Shown here one piece after another: positions 1 through 7,516 of a stretch of 64,000 bases of DNA. The stretch is from contig NZ_JARHUI010000003.1 of assembly GCF_029222925.1 (NCBI RefSeq), positions 62,001-126,000 on the forward strand, read 5' to 3'. The notes under the pieces were generated by a model that searched no databases, was not told the DNA's origin, and worked only from the letters and a program-made list of their open reading frames with translations. Every line of letters starts with the position of its first letter. Position 1 is the first letter of the stretch. This DNA comes from Algoriphagus sp. CAU 1675. Its GTDB lineage: Bacteria; Bacteroidota; Bacteroidia; Cytophagales; Cyclobacteriaceae. The position numbers were made by a program, and so were the translations under genes.

Positions 1-1
1 T

Positions 2-52
2 GATGGATTCGGGTCCATGGCCCTAAAGTCTGAGTTTGTCCGAAAAGCCTAA
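2..52 (+). CDS. 3' end of an upstream gene (partial)
   Basis: One frame is open from the window edge to a TAA at 50-52 and ends in ...KSEFVRKA. It is followed within 15 bases by a hairpin terminator, as expected for the end of a plus-strand gene. Only 16 codons are visible, so no family can be named and the frame may be chance. Confidence 0.3.
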   Translation, partial: DGFGSMALKSEFVRKA

Positions 53-65
53 TCCTATTCGGGAT

Positions 66-101
66 AAAAAAAGCGGTTTGTGATTCACAGACCGCTTTTT
101 T
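66..101. terminator. Bidirectional hairpin terminator
   Basis: Arms AAAAAGCGGTTTGTG and CACAGACCGCTTTTT pair with one G-T position around a short loop, with A and T runs on the two sides. It lies just past the 3' end of the minus-strand ThuA-like gene and can also serve whatever plus-strand gene enters from the left. Confidence 0.8.
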
Positions 102-122
102 ATGGGTGGTTAGCTGGCTCCC

Positions 123-1049
123 TTATTTTATTGGACTTTCATCACAAGCTACATCTCCGACAACATACTGCATTCCATCAAGGAAAAACCTGAGTAAATC
201 AGGGTTTTCAAAACTTTGTGCATTATGGGAAGGGGAGGAGTACATGACTCTACCTTTGCCCTCGGCTCGAATCCAAGCTACGTAGGTTTTACCTTCTGTC
301 AGGTTTTGGTTTTTTCTTTGTTGGCTGATTTCTGAATTATTGAAATAAAGCAAGGGATGGAAGTTCAATTCTCCATAAGCGTTTTTGTAGAAATAGGGCT
401 CATCCACATGGTTGAATCCTTCTGCTGGGAAAGCCTGAACCAAAGGATGCTCAGGATCTGCCAACCGGACTTGAATGGCCTGCTGAGGTGGGTGATAGTC
501 AAAACTAGCCCCAACCAATCTGCTGAAATCCCAGGAATTGTTTTGTGTAGTAACTGCCCCATGAAGCAACAATAATCCTCCTCCTTTTTTCACATAGTTC
601 AATAGATTGGCTTCAAATTCCTGTGCCTTTTTCATCAAGGAGACTGAATCAGCATCGGATTCAGCTCTTAATTTATCCCAGAAAAGATTCCGGTGATCTG
701 GCTTTGAACAGGTGTTGTTCAGAACAATAGCATCGTATTTCTTGAGATTTTTTGCTTCAAATTCCCGAATGTCGGTACTTGCCGAAACCTGAAAGGCTCC
801 GCTTTTATCTCCCAAAATTTTGACCATTTCCTCTGTATGGGGAATCACCCAATGCTCAAATCCTGTAAATAGGGAAAAGACCAGTATATTTTTCTTTTTG
901 CTTGAAGTTGGAAAAGTTGGCTTTTTGGGTGCCAGTGATCTGATTTTGTCTTTCCACTCCTGATTCAATTCTACTTCAGGCAAGCTTTGAGCCTGTGCAA
1001 ACTGCAGGGAAATTAAGAAAACGATTCCGTAGAAAAACTTCTGTTTCAT
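123..1049 (-). CDS. Secreted ThuA-like domain protein
   Basis: The 308-residue product has a signal peptide (MKQKFFYGIVFLISLQFAQA) and one ThuA-like domain, a class I glutamine-amidotransferase-like fold found in trehalose-utilisation and related sugar proteins. Visible family features are the early strand NILVFSLFTGFEHW, the DAIVLNNTC segment, the GGGLLLLHGA loop near residue 160 and a late HVDEPYFY segment. The enzymatic role of the family is unproven; export to the periplasm is inferred from the signal. It is divergent from the PmoA-like gene across an 82-base gap, so the two probably share a promoter region. Such genes commonly sit with Gfo/Idh/MocA oxidoreductases in Bacteroidota, as here. 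Confidence 0.85.
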   Translation of the reverse strand: MKQKFFYGIVFLISLQFAQAQSLPEVELNQEWKDKIRSLAPKKPTFPTSSKKKNILVFSLFTGFEHWVIPHTEEMVKILGDKSGAFQVSASTDIREFEAKNLKKYDAIVLNNTCSKPDHRNLFWDKLRAESDADSVSLMKKAQEFEANLLNYVKKGGGLLLLHGAVTTQNNSWDFSRLVGASFDYHPPQQAIQVRLADPEHPLVQAFPAEGFNHVDEPYFYKNAYGELNFHPLLYFNNSEISQQRKNQNLTEGKTYVAWIRAEGKGRVMYSSPSHNAQSFENPDLLRFFLDGMQYVVGDVACDESPIK

Positions 1050-1131
1050 AGGTTATTGGGTTGAGCGGTTAAAGGGTTTCTGATGGATTTTGATAATTTC
1101 AAAAGTACAAGTCCAATAACCTGAATTTTCC

Positions 1132-2100
1132 ATGAGTTTCAAAAGAAAATTATTTCTCCTGGTATTTGCCATTATTTTGAATTTCCCTGCTTTTTCCCAA
1201 AATGTTTCCTTAAAAGAAACTTCTAATGGGGTGGATTTTGTAATTGGAAATCAGCGAGTTTTGACCTATCAAACTGCAACAGCAGATGTGCCGGAAGGAA
1301 TTAAAGCTGCATTCAAAAAATCGGGATTTATTCATCCTCTTACTTCTCCAAGCGGTCAGGTTTTGACCAGGATTCAGCCGCCGGACCACTATCATCACTA
1401 TGGAATCTGGGGACCGTGGACAAGAGCTACCATAAATGGAAGAGAGGTGGATTTTTGGAATTTGGGAGATGGTAAAGGAAGAGTGGACTTCTCCCACATC
1501 ATCTCCAAAAAACAAGCTGGTGGGGCTGCTGAACTCAATGTCAGACAAAATCACCTGGATCTAAAAGCTCCGGAAGCAGAACGCCTGGCAATATCTGAAG
1601 ACCTGAGGATCAAAGTAAAGCCAGCTGACAAAGGACGATATATGGTGGATTATACCACAACAATATTTACCAGTTTGGAAAAAGGGATTTTATTGGATGA
1701 TTATCGCTATGGAGGAGGAATTGGATTTAGGGCTACAGAAATGTGGGATCCAAGCAATAGTTCGGTTTTGACTTCTGAAGGAAAAAACCGGGTAGAGGCA
1801 GACGGAACCAATGCCAAATGGATTATTGTGAAAGGAAAGACAGCGGATAAATCAGGGCAAAGCGGGATTCTTTTAATGAGCCACAATACCAATAAATCAC
1901 ATCCAGAACCTCTTAGGGTTTGGCCTGAAGATTCAAATGGCGGCAAGGAGAATGTATTCATCGAGTTTTGCCCAATCCGTCATGAATCATGGGAGATCCT
2001 TCCCAATAAAAGGTACAGCCTCAAATATCGAATGATTGTTTTTGACGGAGAACTCAGTGCAGGAGAGGCGGAAGCCTATTGGAGAGCATTTGTAAAATAA
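1132..2100 (+). CDS. Secreted PmoA-family (DUF6807) protein
   Basis: This 322-residue protein has a signal peptide ending near residue 23 (FPAFSQ). It matches the family misleadingly named PmoA in Pfam, now DUF6807, by the block HYHHYGIWGPWTRATINGRE around residues 86-105 and the acidic/glycine-rich GDGKGRVDFSHI that follows. The family has no proven reaction. It recurs beside oxidoreductases and sugar isomerases in carbohydrate clusters, which fits the Gfo/Idh/MocA gene 29 bases downstream. A binding or processing role on a sugar substrate in the periplasm is inference. Confidence 0.82.
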   Translation: MSFKRKLFLLVFAIILNFPAFSQNVSLKETSNGVDFVIGNQRVLTYQTATADVPEGIKAAFKKSGFIHPLTSPSGQVLTRIQPPDHYHHYGIWGPWTRATINGREVDFWNLGDGKGRVDFSHIISKKQAGGAAELNVRQNHLDLKAPEAERLAISEDLRIKVKPADKGRYMVDYTTTIFTSLEKGILLDDYRYGGGIGFRATEMWDPSNSSVLTSEGKNRVEADGTNAKWIIVKGKTADKSGQSGILLMSHNTNKSHPEPLRVWPEDSNGGKENVFIEFCPIRHESWEILPNKRYSLKYRMIVFDGELSAGEAEAYWRAFVK

Positions 2101-2129
2101 TAGACCCAGAATAAACCAGTTCTTATATC

Positions 2130-3500
2130 ATGGAAAGAAGAGACTTTATGAAAAAAACTGCTTTGGCAGGAGCTGCTTTTGGAATTCCTACCATTGTCCC
2201 CTCCTCAGTTTTTGGTAAAAATGCCCCGAGTAACAAAATCAATATTGGCCAGATTGGATGCGGTAGAATAGCCCGGGAACATGACTTGCCAGGTACCTGG
2301 CGACATGATATTGCAAGGATTGTGGCTGTCTCAGATGTAGACAGCAAACGTATGGCAGATGGTAAAAAGCTCATTGAAGCTCATTACACCCAAAAAATGG
2401 GGCGTCCCTATTTGGATGTGAAGCAATATGGTGATTATCGGGAAATGCTTTTGGATAAGGATATAGACGCTGTGATTATTTCAACGCCTGACCATTGGCA
2501 TTCTCAACCAGCAATGGAAGCAGCATTGGCGGGGAAGCATATTTATGTGCAGAAGCCGACCTCTCTGACAATCAAGGAAGGGAGACAATTGGTAGAAGTA
2601 GTCAACAAAACCGGGGTGGTGCTTCAGCTTGGGACCCAACAGCGATCCAGTGAGCAATTCCGGGTTGCCGCAGAATTGGTGAGAAACGGAAGGATAGGAA
2701 AGCTTCATACGGTGAAAATTGGCCTACCCGGTGATCCTTCTGGTCCAGAGGCTACTCCAATGCCTGTCCCCGAGAATCTGAACTATGAAATGTGGCTGGG
2801 CTCTACGCCTGAAATTCCCTATTCTGAGATAGGAGTTCACCCTCAAAATGATTACAGCAGACCAGGATGGCTGCGCCATGAAAATTACGGAGCAGGGATG
2901 ATCACCGGTTGGGGACAGCATCACTTTGATTCTGCAGCTTGGGGAATGGATACTGAGCTTACCGGACCACGTTATATCCAGGCCGTTGCAGATTTTCCAA
3001 AGTCAGGGTTTTGGAATGTCCATGGGGATTTTATGGTCAAAGCTGAATATGAAAATGGAGTTACTATGTTGACTTCCGGAGGGTATCCCAATGGGATTAG
3101 ATATGAAGGGACTGAAGGTTGGATTTGGGTTTCCAGAGGAAGTTATGTGGCATCATCCTCAGATCCAGTGGCTCAGAGCAATAATGCCAAAGCACTAGAC
3201 GCTTCCGATCCCAGAATCCTTCAGTCCGAAATTGGCGAAAACGAAATACGCCTGACCCGAAGTACCGAGCACCACGGGAATTGGCTGGATGCAATCCAAG
3301 GAAAAGGAACGTTGCTGTCTCCGGTTGAAATTGGGCATAGGGCCTGTTCAGTTTGTCTTGTGACTCACATAGCGATGAAATTGGGAAGAAAACTAGAGTG
3401 GAATCCTACCCAGGAGGTCTTTGTTAATGACGTGGAGGCAAATTCGTATTTGAGTCGACCTCAGAGAAGACCTTGGGGGACAGATTATGTCAAGGTTTAG
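2130..3500 (+). CDS. Gfo/Idh/MocA family oxidoreductase, Tat-exported
   Basis: The 456-residue protein starts with a twin-arginine signal (MERRDFMKKTALAGAAFG), so the folded NAD(P)-bound enzyme is probably exported. A Rossmann fold follows with IGQIGCGRIAREH near residue 37 and the family Lys-Pro in HIYVQKPTSLTI, where the usual EKP reads QKP. The remainder is the alpha/beta C-terminal domain, with QRSSEQFRVAAELVRNGRIG typical of the secreted Bacteroidota/Planctomycetes type. Expected chemistry is oxidation or reduction of a sugar hydroxyl; the substrate is unknown. It lies 29 bases after the PmoA-like gene and 41 before a second family member, so these are probably co-transcribed. Confidence 0.9.
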   Translation: MERRDFMKKTALAGAAFGIPTIVPSSVFGKNAPSNKINIGQIGCGRIAREHDLPGTWRHDIARIVAVSDVDSKRMADGKKLIEAHYTQKMGRPYLDVKQYGDYREMLLDKDIDAVIISTPDHWHSQPAMEAALAGKHIYVQKPTSLTIKEGRQLVEVVNKTGVVLQLGTQQRSSEQFRVAAELVRNGRIGKLHTVKIGLPGDPSGPEATPMPVPENLNYEMWLGSTPEIPYSEIGVHPQNDYSRPGWLRHENYGAGMITGWGQHHFDSAAWGMDTELTGPRYIQAVADFPKSGFWNVHGDFMVKAEYENGVTMLTSGGYPNGIRYEGTEGWIWVSRGSYVASSSDPVAQSNNAKALDASDPRILQSEIGENEIRLTRSTEHHGNWLDAIQGKGTLLSPVEIGHRACSVCLVTHIAMKLGRKLEWNPTQEVFVNDVEANSYLSRPQRRPWGTDYVKV

Positions 3501-3541
3501 GAGGAATGAGCAGAGGAGTTAATTTTGGATCCTAATCCCTA

Positions 3542-4942
3542 ATGAAATCAATAATTATGTATCGTAATAAAATTCTTCTTGGAGTTGTTTCAGCTCTTTT
3601 ACTTCTCTCATGTGGCCAAGAAGCGATGAAAAACACGGAAAACCTCACGTCAAATTCAGATTCAAAAGTCAGGATTATGGCTCTGGACCCCGGACATTTT
3701 CATGCAGGTTTGATCCATAAATCCATGTATCAAATTGTGGATTCGACAATTTATGTGTTTGCTCCCGAGGGTCCAGAACTGAAGGATTATCTCTCCAGGA
3801 TTGAAGGCTATAATACCCGGGAGGAGTCGCCTACTGCATGGAGTTTGGAGGTCTTTGTTGGGGATGATTATCTCCAGAAAATGCTTTCCGATAAACCCGG
3901 AAATGTGATGGTGGTTGCCGGTAAAAATGACCTCAAAATCGATTACATTCTTTCAGCCATTCAAAATGGATTGAATGTGTATGCCGACAAACCATTGGTA
4001 ATCAATTCCGATGGGTTTCAAAAGTTGGTAAAAGCGTTTAAGCTAGCGGAGGATCAAAATCTGCTTTTGTATGATATCATGACTGAGCGTTTTGAGATCA
4101 CAACTTTGCTACAGCGTGAACTCTCCATGATTCCGGAGGTTTTTGGTCAACTTGAAGTGGGAACTCCCGAGAACCCTGCAATCACCAAGGAAAGTGTCCA
4201 TTATTTCTTCAAATATGTTTCAGGAAAGCCATTGGTCCGTCCTGATTGGTTTTTTGATGTGGAAAAGGAAGGAGACGGAATTGTAGATGTGACCACCCAT
4301 TTGGTGGATTTGATCCAGTGGGAAGCCTTTCCTAATCAAGTTTTGGATACCGCAGACGTGCAAATGCTTTCTGCAAGAAGATGGGCTACCCCTATGACCT
4401 TGGAGGAATTTGAAAAAGTAACAGGGAAAGCTGAATTCCCTGATTTTCTGCAGAAAGATATTGACGATGATGAGGTGCTTCAGGTTTATTCCAACGGAGA
4501 GATGAATTATACCCTTCAAGGAAAGCATGCGAAAGTAAGCGTAATCTGGGGATTTCAGGCACCTGAGGGTACTGGTGATACTCATTTCAGCATGATGAGG
4601 GGAAGTAAAGCTAATCTGATAATCCGACAGGGTAAGGAAGAAAATTATAGACCGGTTTTGTATGTAAAACTCATCGAGTCAAGTGAAGACGAATTGAGTA
4701 AAGCGGTTCGGGAAACACTTCAGGGTAAGTATCCGGGAATTGATCTGGAAAAGCTCTCCTCCGGTGAATATAGAATAAATGTGCCAGAGAAATACCACAA
4801 TGGGCATGAGGCTCATTTTGGTCAAGTTACCGAACGGTATTTGGAGTTTTTCCAGGAGGGTAAAATGCCTGAATGGGAGGTGCCAAATATGATTACAAAA
4901 TATTATACCACCACCCAAGCAAGAGCTTTTGCCATGAAATAA
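3542..4942 (+). CDS. Gfo/Idh/MocA-like lipoprotein with oxidoreductase C-terminal domain
   Basis: The 466-residue product carries a lipoprotein signal (LLLLSCGQ), with ATG candidates at 3542 and 3557; the second gives a compact signal peptide. The N-terminal domain is Rossmann-like (VRIMALDPGHFHAGLIHKS) and includes NVYADKPLVIN, where the family EKP motif reads DKP. The C-terminal half corresponds to the putative oxidoreductase C-terminal family seen in Bacteroidota. The nucleotide loop lacks the usual GxGxxG, so cofactor binding may be altered. It follows the Tat-exported paralogue by 41 bases and precedes a terminator, so it ends this transcription unit. Its substrate is unknown. Confidence 0.82.
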   Translation: MKSIIMYRNKILLGVVSALLLLSCGQEAMKNTENLTSNSDSKVRIMALDPGHFHAGLIHKSMYQIVDSTIYVFAPEGPELKDYLSRIEGYNTREESPTAWSLEVFVGDDYLQKMLSDKPGNVMVVAGKNDLKIDYILSAIQNGLNVYADKPLVINSDGFQKLVKAFKLAEDQNLLLYDIMTERFEITTLLQRELSMIPEVFGQLEVGTPENPAITKESVHYFFKYVSGKPLVRPDWFFDVEKEGDGIVDVTTHLVDLIQWEAFPNQVLDTADVQMLSARRWATPMTLEEFEKVTGKAEFPDFLQKDIDDDEVLQVYSNGEMNYTLQGKHAKVSVIWGFQAPEGTGDTHFSMMRGSKANLIIRQGKEENYRPVLYVKLIESSEDELSKAVRETLQGKYPGIDLEKLSSGEYRINVPEKYHNGHEAHFGQVTERYLEFFQEGKMPEWEVPNMITKYYTTTQARAFAMK

Positions 4943-4962
4943 TAATTTATTAGTTTATTTTG

Positions 4963-5005
4963 AAAAAGGCTGACGGAAGCTCAAACTTCTAACAGCCTTT
5001 TTTTT
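4963..5005 (+). terminator. Hairpin terminator after the oxidoreductase unit
   Basis: AAAAAGGCTG and CAGCCTTTTT form the outer stem, with an inner GAAG/CTTC stem, followed by a run of eight T. It closes the PmoA-Gfo-Gfo unit. Confidence 0.75.
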
Positions 5006-5113
5006 ATAAACTGGAGGGGATAGTTTATTCAAAAGAAATACAAAAAATGAAAGAGTTCCGGCTCAATGTTCTTAACTTAAAGAAAAAAGAGGGTTTATTG
5101 GATCTGTGACAAA

Positions 5114-6064
5114 ATGAAATATTTGACTTTTAAAAATGGAGATCCCATTCCGATTTTGGGATTGGGTACTTGGAAAAGTGAGCCAGGTGAAGTTCGAAAT
5201 GCCGTTTTTTGGGCATTGGAAGCCGGTTACAGGCATATCGATTGTGCGGCTATTTATCAAAATGAAAAGGAAGTAGGCCAAGGGATCAAAGATGCCATGT
5301 TGGAAGGCATAGTAAAGCGGGAGGAACTCTTTATAACCTCCAAACTTTGGAATGACTCCCATAGGTATGAGGATGTCAAACCAGCTTTGGAGAAAACACT
5401 CAATGATCTTGGTTTGGATTATTTGGACTTGTACCTGATCCATTGGCCGGTGGCTTTGAAGCACGGTGTTGGTTTTGCCCAAAACAGGGAGGATTTTTAT
5501 ACCTATCTGGACGTTCCGCTTACTCAAACCTGGGAAGCTTTGCAGGATGTTAAGGCTGCAGGCTTATGCCGTCATATAGGAGTTTCAAATTTTAACCGAG
5601 CCAAGTTATTGGAATTGATTGAGGCAGGAGGGGAGATTCCGGAAATGAACCAAGTGGAACTCCACCCGTTTCTTCCTCAGGACAAGCTGGTGGCTTTCTG
5701 TCGGGAACACGGAATATTACTGACAGCCTATTCTCCATTGGGAACTCCGGATTCAAGAAATGAACGGCATAAAAATGACCCTAGATTGTTGGAAAATCCG
5801 GTTGTCGCCGAGATCGCAAAAAAGCATCAGGCGAGTATGGGGCAGATTTTGATTGCATGGTCAATAGCAAGAGAAATTGCAGTCATTCCAAAATCTGTCA
5901 ATAAATCCAGAATTATCGAAAATTTTGCCGCTGCTCAGATTGAACTGGATGCACATGACCTCATGGAAATTCGGGATATAGGCATCAGCCATCGGTTTTT
6001 GGACGGTTCTCTGCATACCAGTCACAACAGTCCATATAAGTCAAGTGACTTTTGGGATGAATAA
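5114..6064 (+). CDS. Aldo/keto reductase
   Basis: This 316-residue cytoplasmic NADPH-dependent reductase has the full catalytic tetrad at canonical positions: Asp43 and Tyr48 in HIDCAAIYQNE, Lys77 in ITSKLWN and His110 in LIHWP. The cofactor-binding strand IAVIPKSVNKSRIIEN is also present. Length and start (GDPIPILGLGTW near the N-terminus) are usual for the family. It probably reduces a sugar or other aldehyde or ketone. Terminators on both sides make it a single-gene unit beside the secreted sugar cluster. Substrate specificity cannot be read from sequence. Confidence 0.92.
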   Translation: MKYLTFKNGDPIPILGLGTWKSEPGEVRNAVFWALEAGYRHIDCAAIYQNEKEVGQGIKDAMLEGIVKREELFITSKLWNDSHRYEDVKPALEKTLNDLGLDYLDLYLIHWPVALKHGVGFAQNREDFYTYLDVPLTQTWEALQDVKAAGLCRHIGVSNFNRAKLLELIEAGGEIPEMNQVELHPFLPQDKLVAFCREHGILLTAYSPLGTPDSRNERHKNDPRLLENPVVAEIAKKHQASMGQILIAWSIAREIAVIPKSVNKSRIIENFAAAQIELDAHDLMEIRDIGISHRFLDGSLHTSHNSPYKSSDFWDE

Positions 6065-6094
6065 AAAAAAGCCCTGATTTAGCATCAGGGCTTT
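6065..6094. terminator. Bidirectional hairpin terminator
   Basis: AAAGCCCTGAT and ATCAGGGCTTT form a perfect stem with flanking A and T runs. It lies between the convergent aldo/keto reductase and TrpF-like genes and serves both. Confidence 0.85.
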
Positions 6095-6097
6095 GAT

Positions 6098-6718
6098 TTA
6101 ATCTTCAACTTCCAGGACTTCCAATATTTCGGCAAGTTCATCGAAGTCTTTCAATCCCGGCTTGATTTCTTCTCCACCTTCCAGTGCTATTCCTTTCAAA
6201 TTGAGGTCTTGGATTAGTTCCTTCACGTTGTATTGAGTCAGGCCCGTTCCTAGGATCACATCGATTTCACTGGATATTTTCTTAACTGTTTCAAGTTCGT
6301 TTTCTTGAAGTTTTTTATGGTCGGAAGTCAGATGCAATAAAACTCCATTAGCCTTCAGTTTTGCGGCAAGTTCGGGTTCTATGTGAATGATTTCCTGGAT
6401 ATCTGCTTTGTAAATGAGCTTCTTTCCCTGATCCTGCAGACTCAATAGAGGGGCTAACCTTCTGTGTTCGATCCAGGTGATATTTGGGTATTTTTCGAGT
6501 TTTGCCTGAATGGTTTGCAAGTCATCAGTTTCAAATTCTCCAACCAGTTCAGTTCCTGCAATCCATCCTGTGATTTCAGAGAACTGTGTTGGTGAAACAA
6601 ACTTTGGGGAGTCTTCTTCCAAAGAGAAGCCTAATAGATCCACATACATTCCCGAGCAATATCTTGCATCGCTGAGGTTGGTGATCCCACCGATCTTTAC
6701 AAAGGTACTGAGAGCCAT
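6098..6718 (-). CDS. TrpF-like protein lacking catalytic residues
   Basis: The fold of phosphoribosylanthranilate isomerase is recognisable: the N-terminal strand VKIGGITNLSDARYC corresponds to the family KICGxxxxxDA, and the C-terminal GLTQYNVKEL...GGEEIKPGLKD matches the phosphate-binding GLxPxNV...SGVExxPGxKD. The general-base cysteine is glycine (KIGG rather than KICG). The general-acid aspartate region LLLDS appears to read LLHLTSD, so that aspartate is also gone. Isomerase activity is therefore doubtful and another role is likely. The start is set at 6718 (MALSTFVKIGG), which puts the first strand where the family has it; an ATG at 6763 would add 15 residues. No other tryptophan biosynthesis gene is nearby. 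Confidence 0.78.
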   Translation of the reverse strand: MALSTFVKIGGITNLSDARYCSGMYVDLLGFSLEEDSPKFVSPTQFSEITGWIAGTELVGEFETDDLQTIQAKLEKYPNITWIEHRRLAPLLSLQDQGKKLIYKADIQEIIHIEPELAAKLKANGVLLHLTSDHKKLQENELETVKKISSEIDVILGTGLTQYNVKELIQDLNLKGIALEGGEEIKPGLKDFDELAEILEVLEVED

Positions 6719-6847
6719 TTTTAGATTTAATTGAGGCGCTAAGGTAAAAAGGAACTGAGTCATGTTCCTAGTTTTTGGGTGTTCTTCCTGAAATAAGCCA
6801 AAGGATTTTTGCTTTATTCCGTTTATTTTTATGATTTTGAAGCGTAT

Positions 6848-7516
6848 ATGAAGGGGATTTTAAAACTATTTTTCTTGGGTCTTTTATTGATGGGCTTTGC
6901 TTGCAGCAATGATGAATCTCCTGTGCCTGATGCAGGCTATGATTTCCAGCCTTTATTTATTGGTGATTTTTGGGTTTATGAAGTGGATCAAACCATTTAC
7001 TTCGGAACAAATGACTCTGAGCAGTCTTTTTTTTATTTCAAGGATAAAATCCGGACGGTTTATGTAAATGATGATCTTGATCAGGTTTTTATTGTGGAGC
7101 GAAGCATTTCTGAAGATCAATTGAATTGGTTCAAATCCAAGGAATATACGCTAATGATTAAAAATAATGCCCTCATCAGGACGGTGGACAATCAGCCTCT
7201 GGTGAGTTTGGTTTTTCCTCCGCAAAAAGGCAAGTCTTGGAATGGCAATGCTTATAGGAATGAAGGATTGGATGAATTTACCATTACCGAATCTGATTTT
7301 GGAGGCACCAATGAATTTAAGGTTGTTCAGGAAGAGAGCGATGATGAAATCACTTACAGAGACATTCGGTACGAAGTATATCAGAAAGGTGTGGGGCTGA
7401 TTGAGAAATATGATGAGGTGCTGACCTATTGCTCCAGAAATGATTGTTTAGGTCAACAATTGGTGGACTCTGGGAGTAGAATTCATTTAAAATTGATCAA
7501 CTATGGCAGTGAATAA
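6848..7516 (+). CDS. Hypothetical lipoprotein
   Basis: I do not recognise a family. The ATG at 6848 gives a clean lipoprotein signal, MKGILKLFFLGLLLMGFACS, with the lipid cysteine near residue 19; an in-frame start at 6809 would bury it. The mature part of about 200 residues is acidic and beta-rich, with a C-terminal CSRNDC pair that could form a disulfide. Its last 14 bases overlap the start of the T9SS subtilase, so the two are translationally coupled and may act together at the cell surface (inference). Confidence 0.75.
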   Translation: MKGILKLFFLGLLLMGFACSNDESPVPDAGYDFQPLFIGDFWVYEVDQTIYFGTNDSEQSFFYFKDKIRTVYVNDDLDQVFIVERSISEDQLNWFKSKEYTLMIKNNALIRTVDNQPLVSLVFPPQKGKSWNGNAYRNEGLDEFTITESDFGGTNEFKVVQEESDDEITYRDIRYEVYQKGVGLIEKYDEVLTYCSRNDCLGQQLVDSGSRIHLKLINYGSE

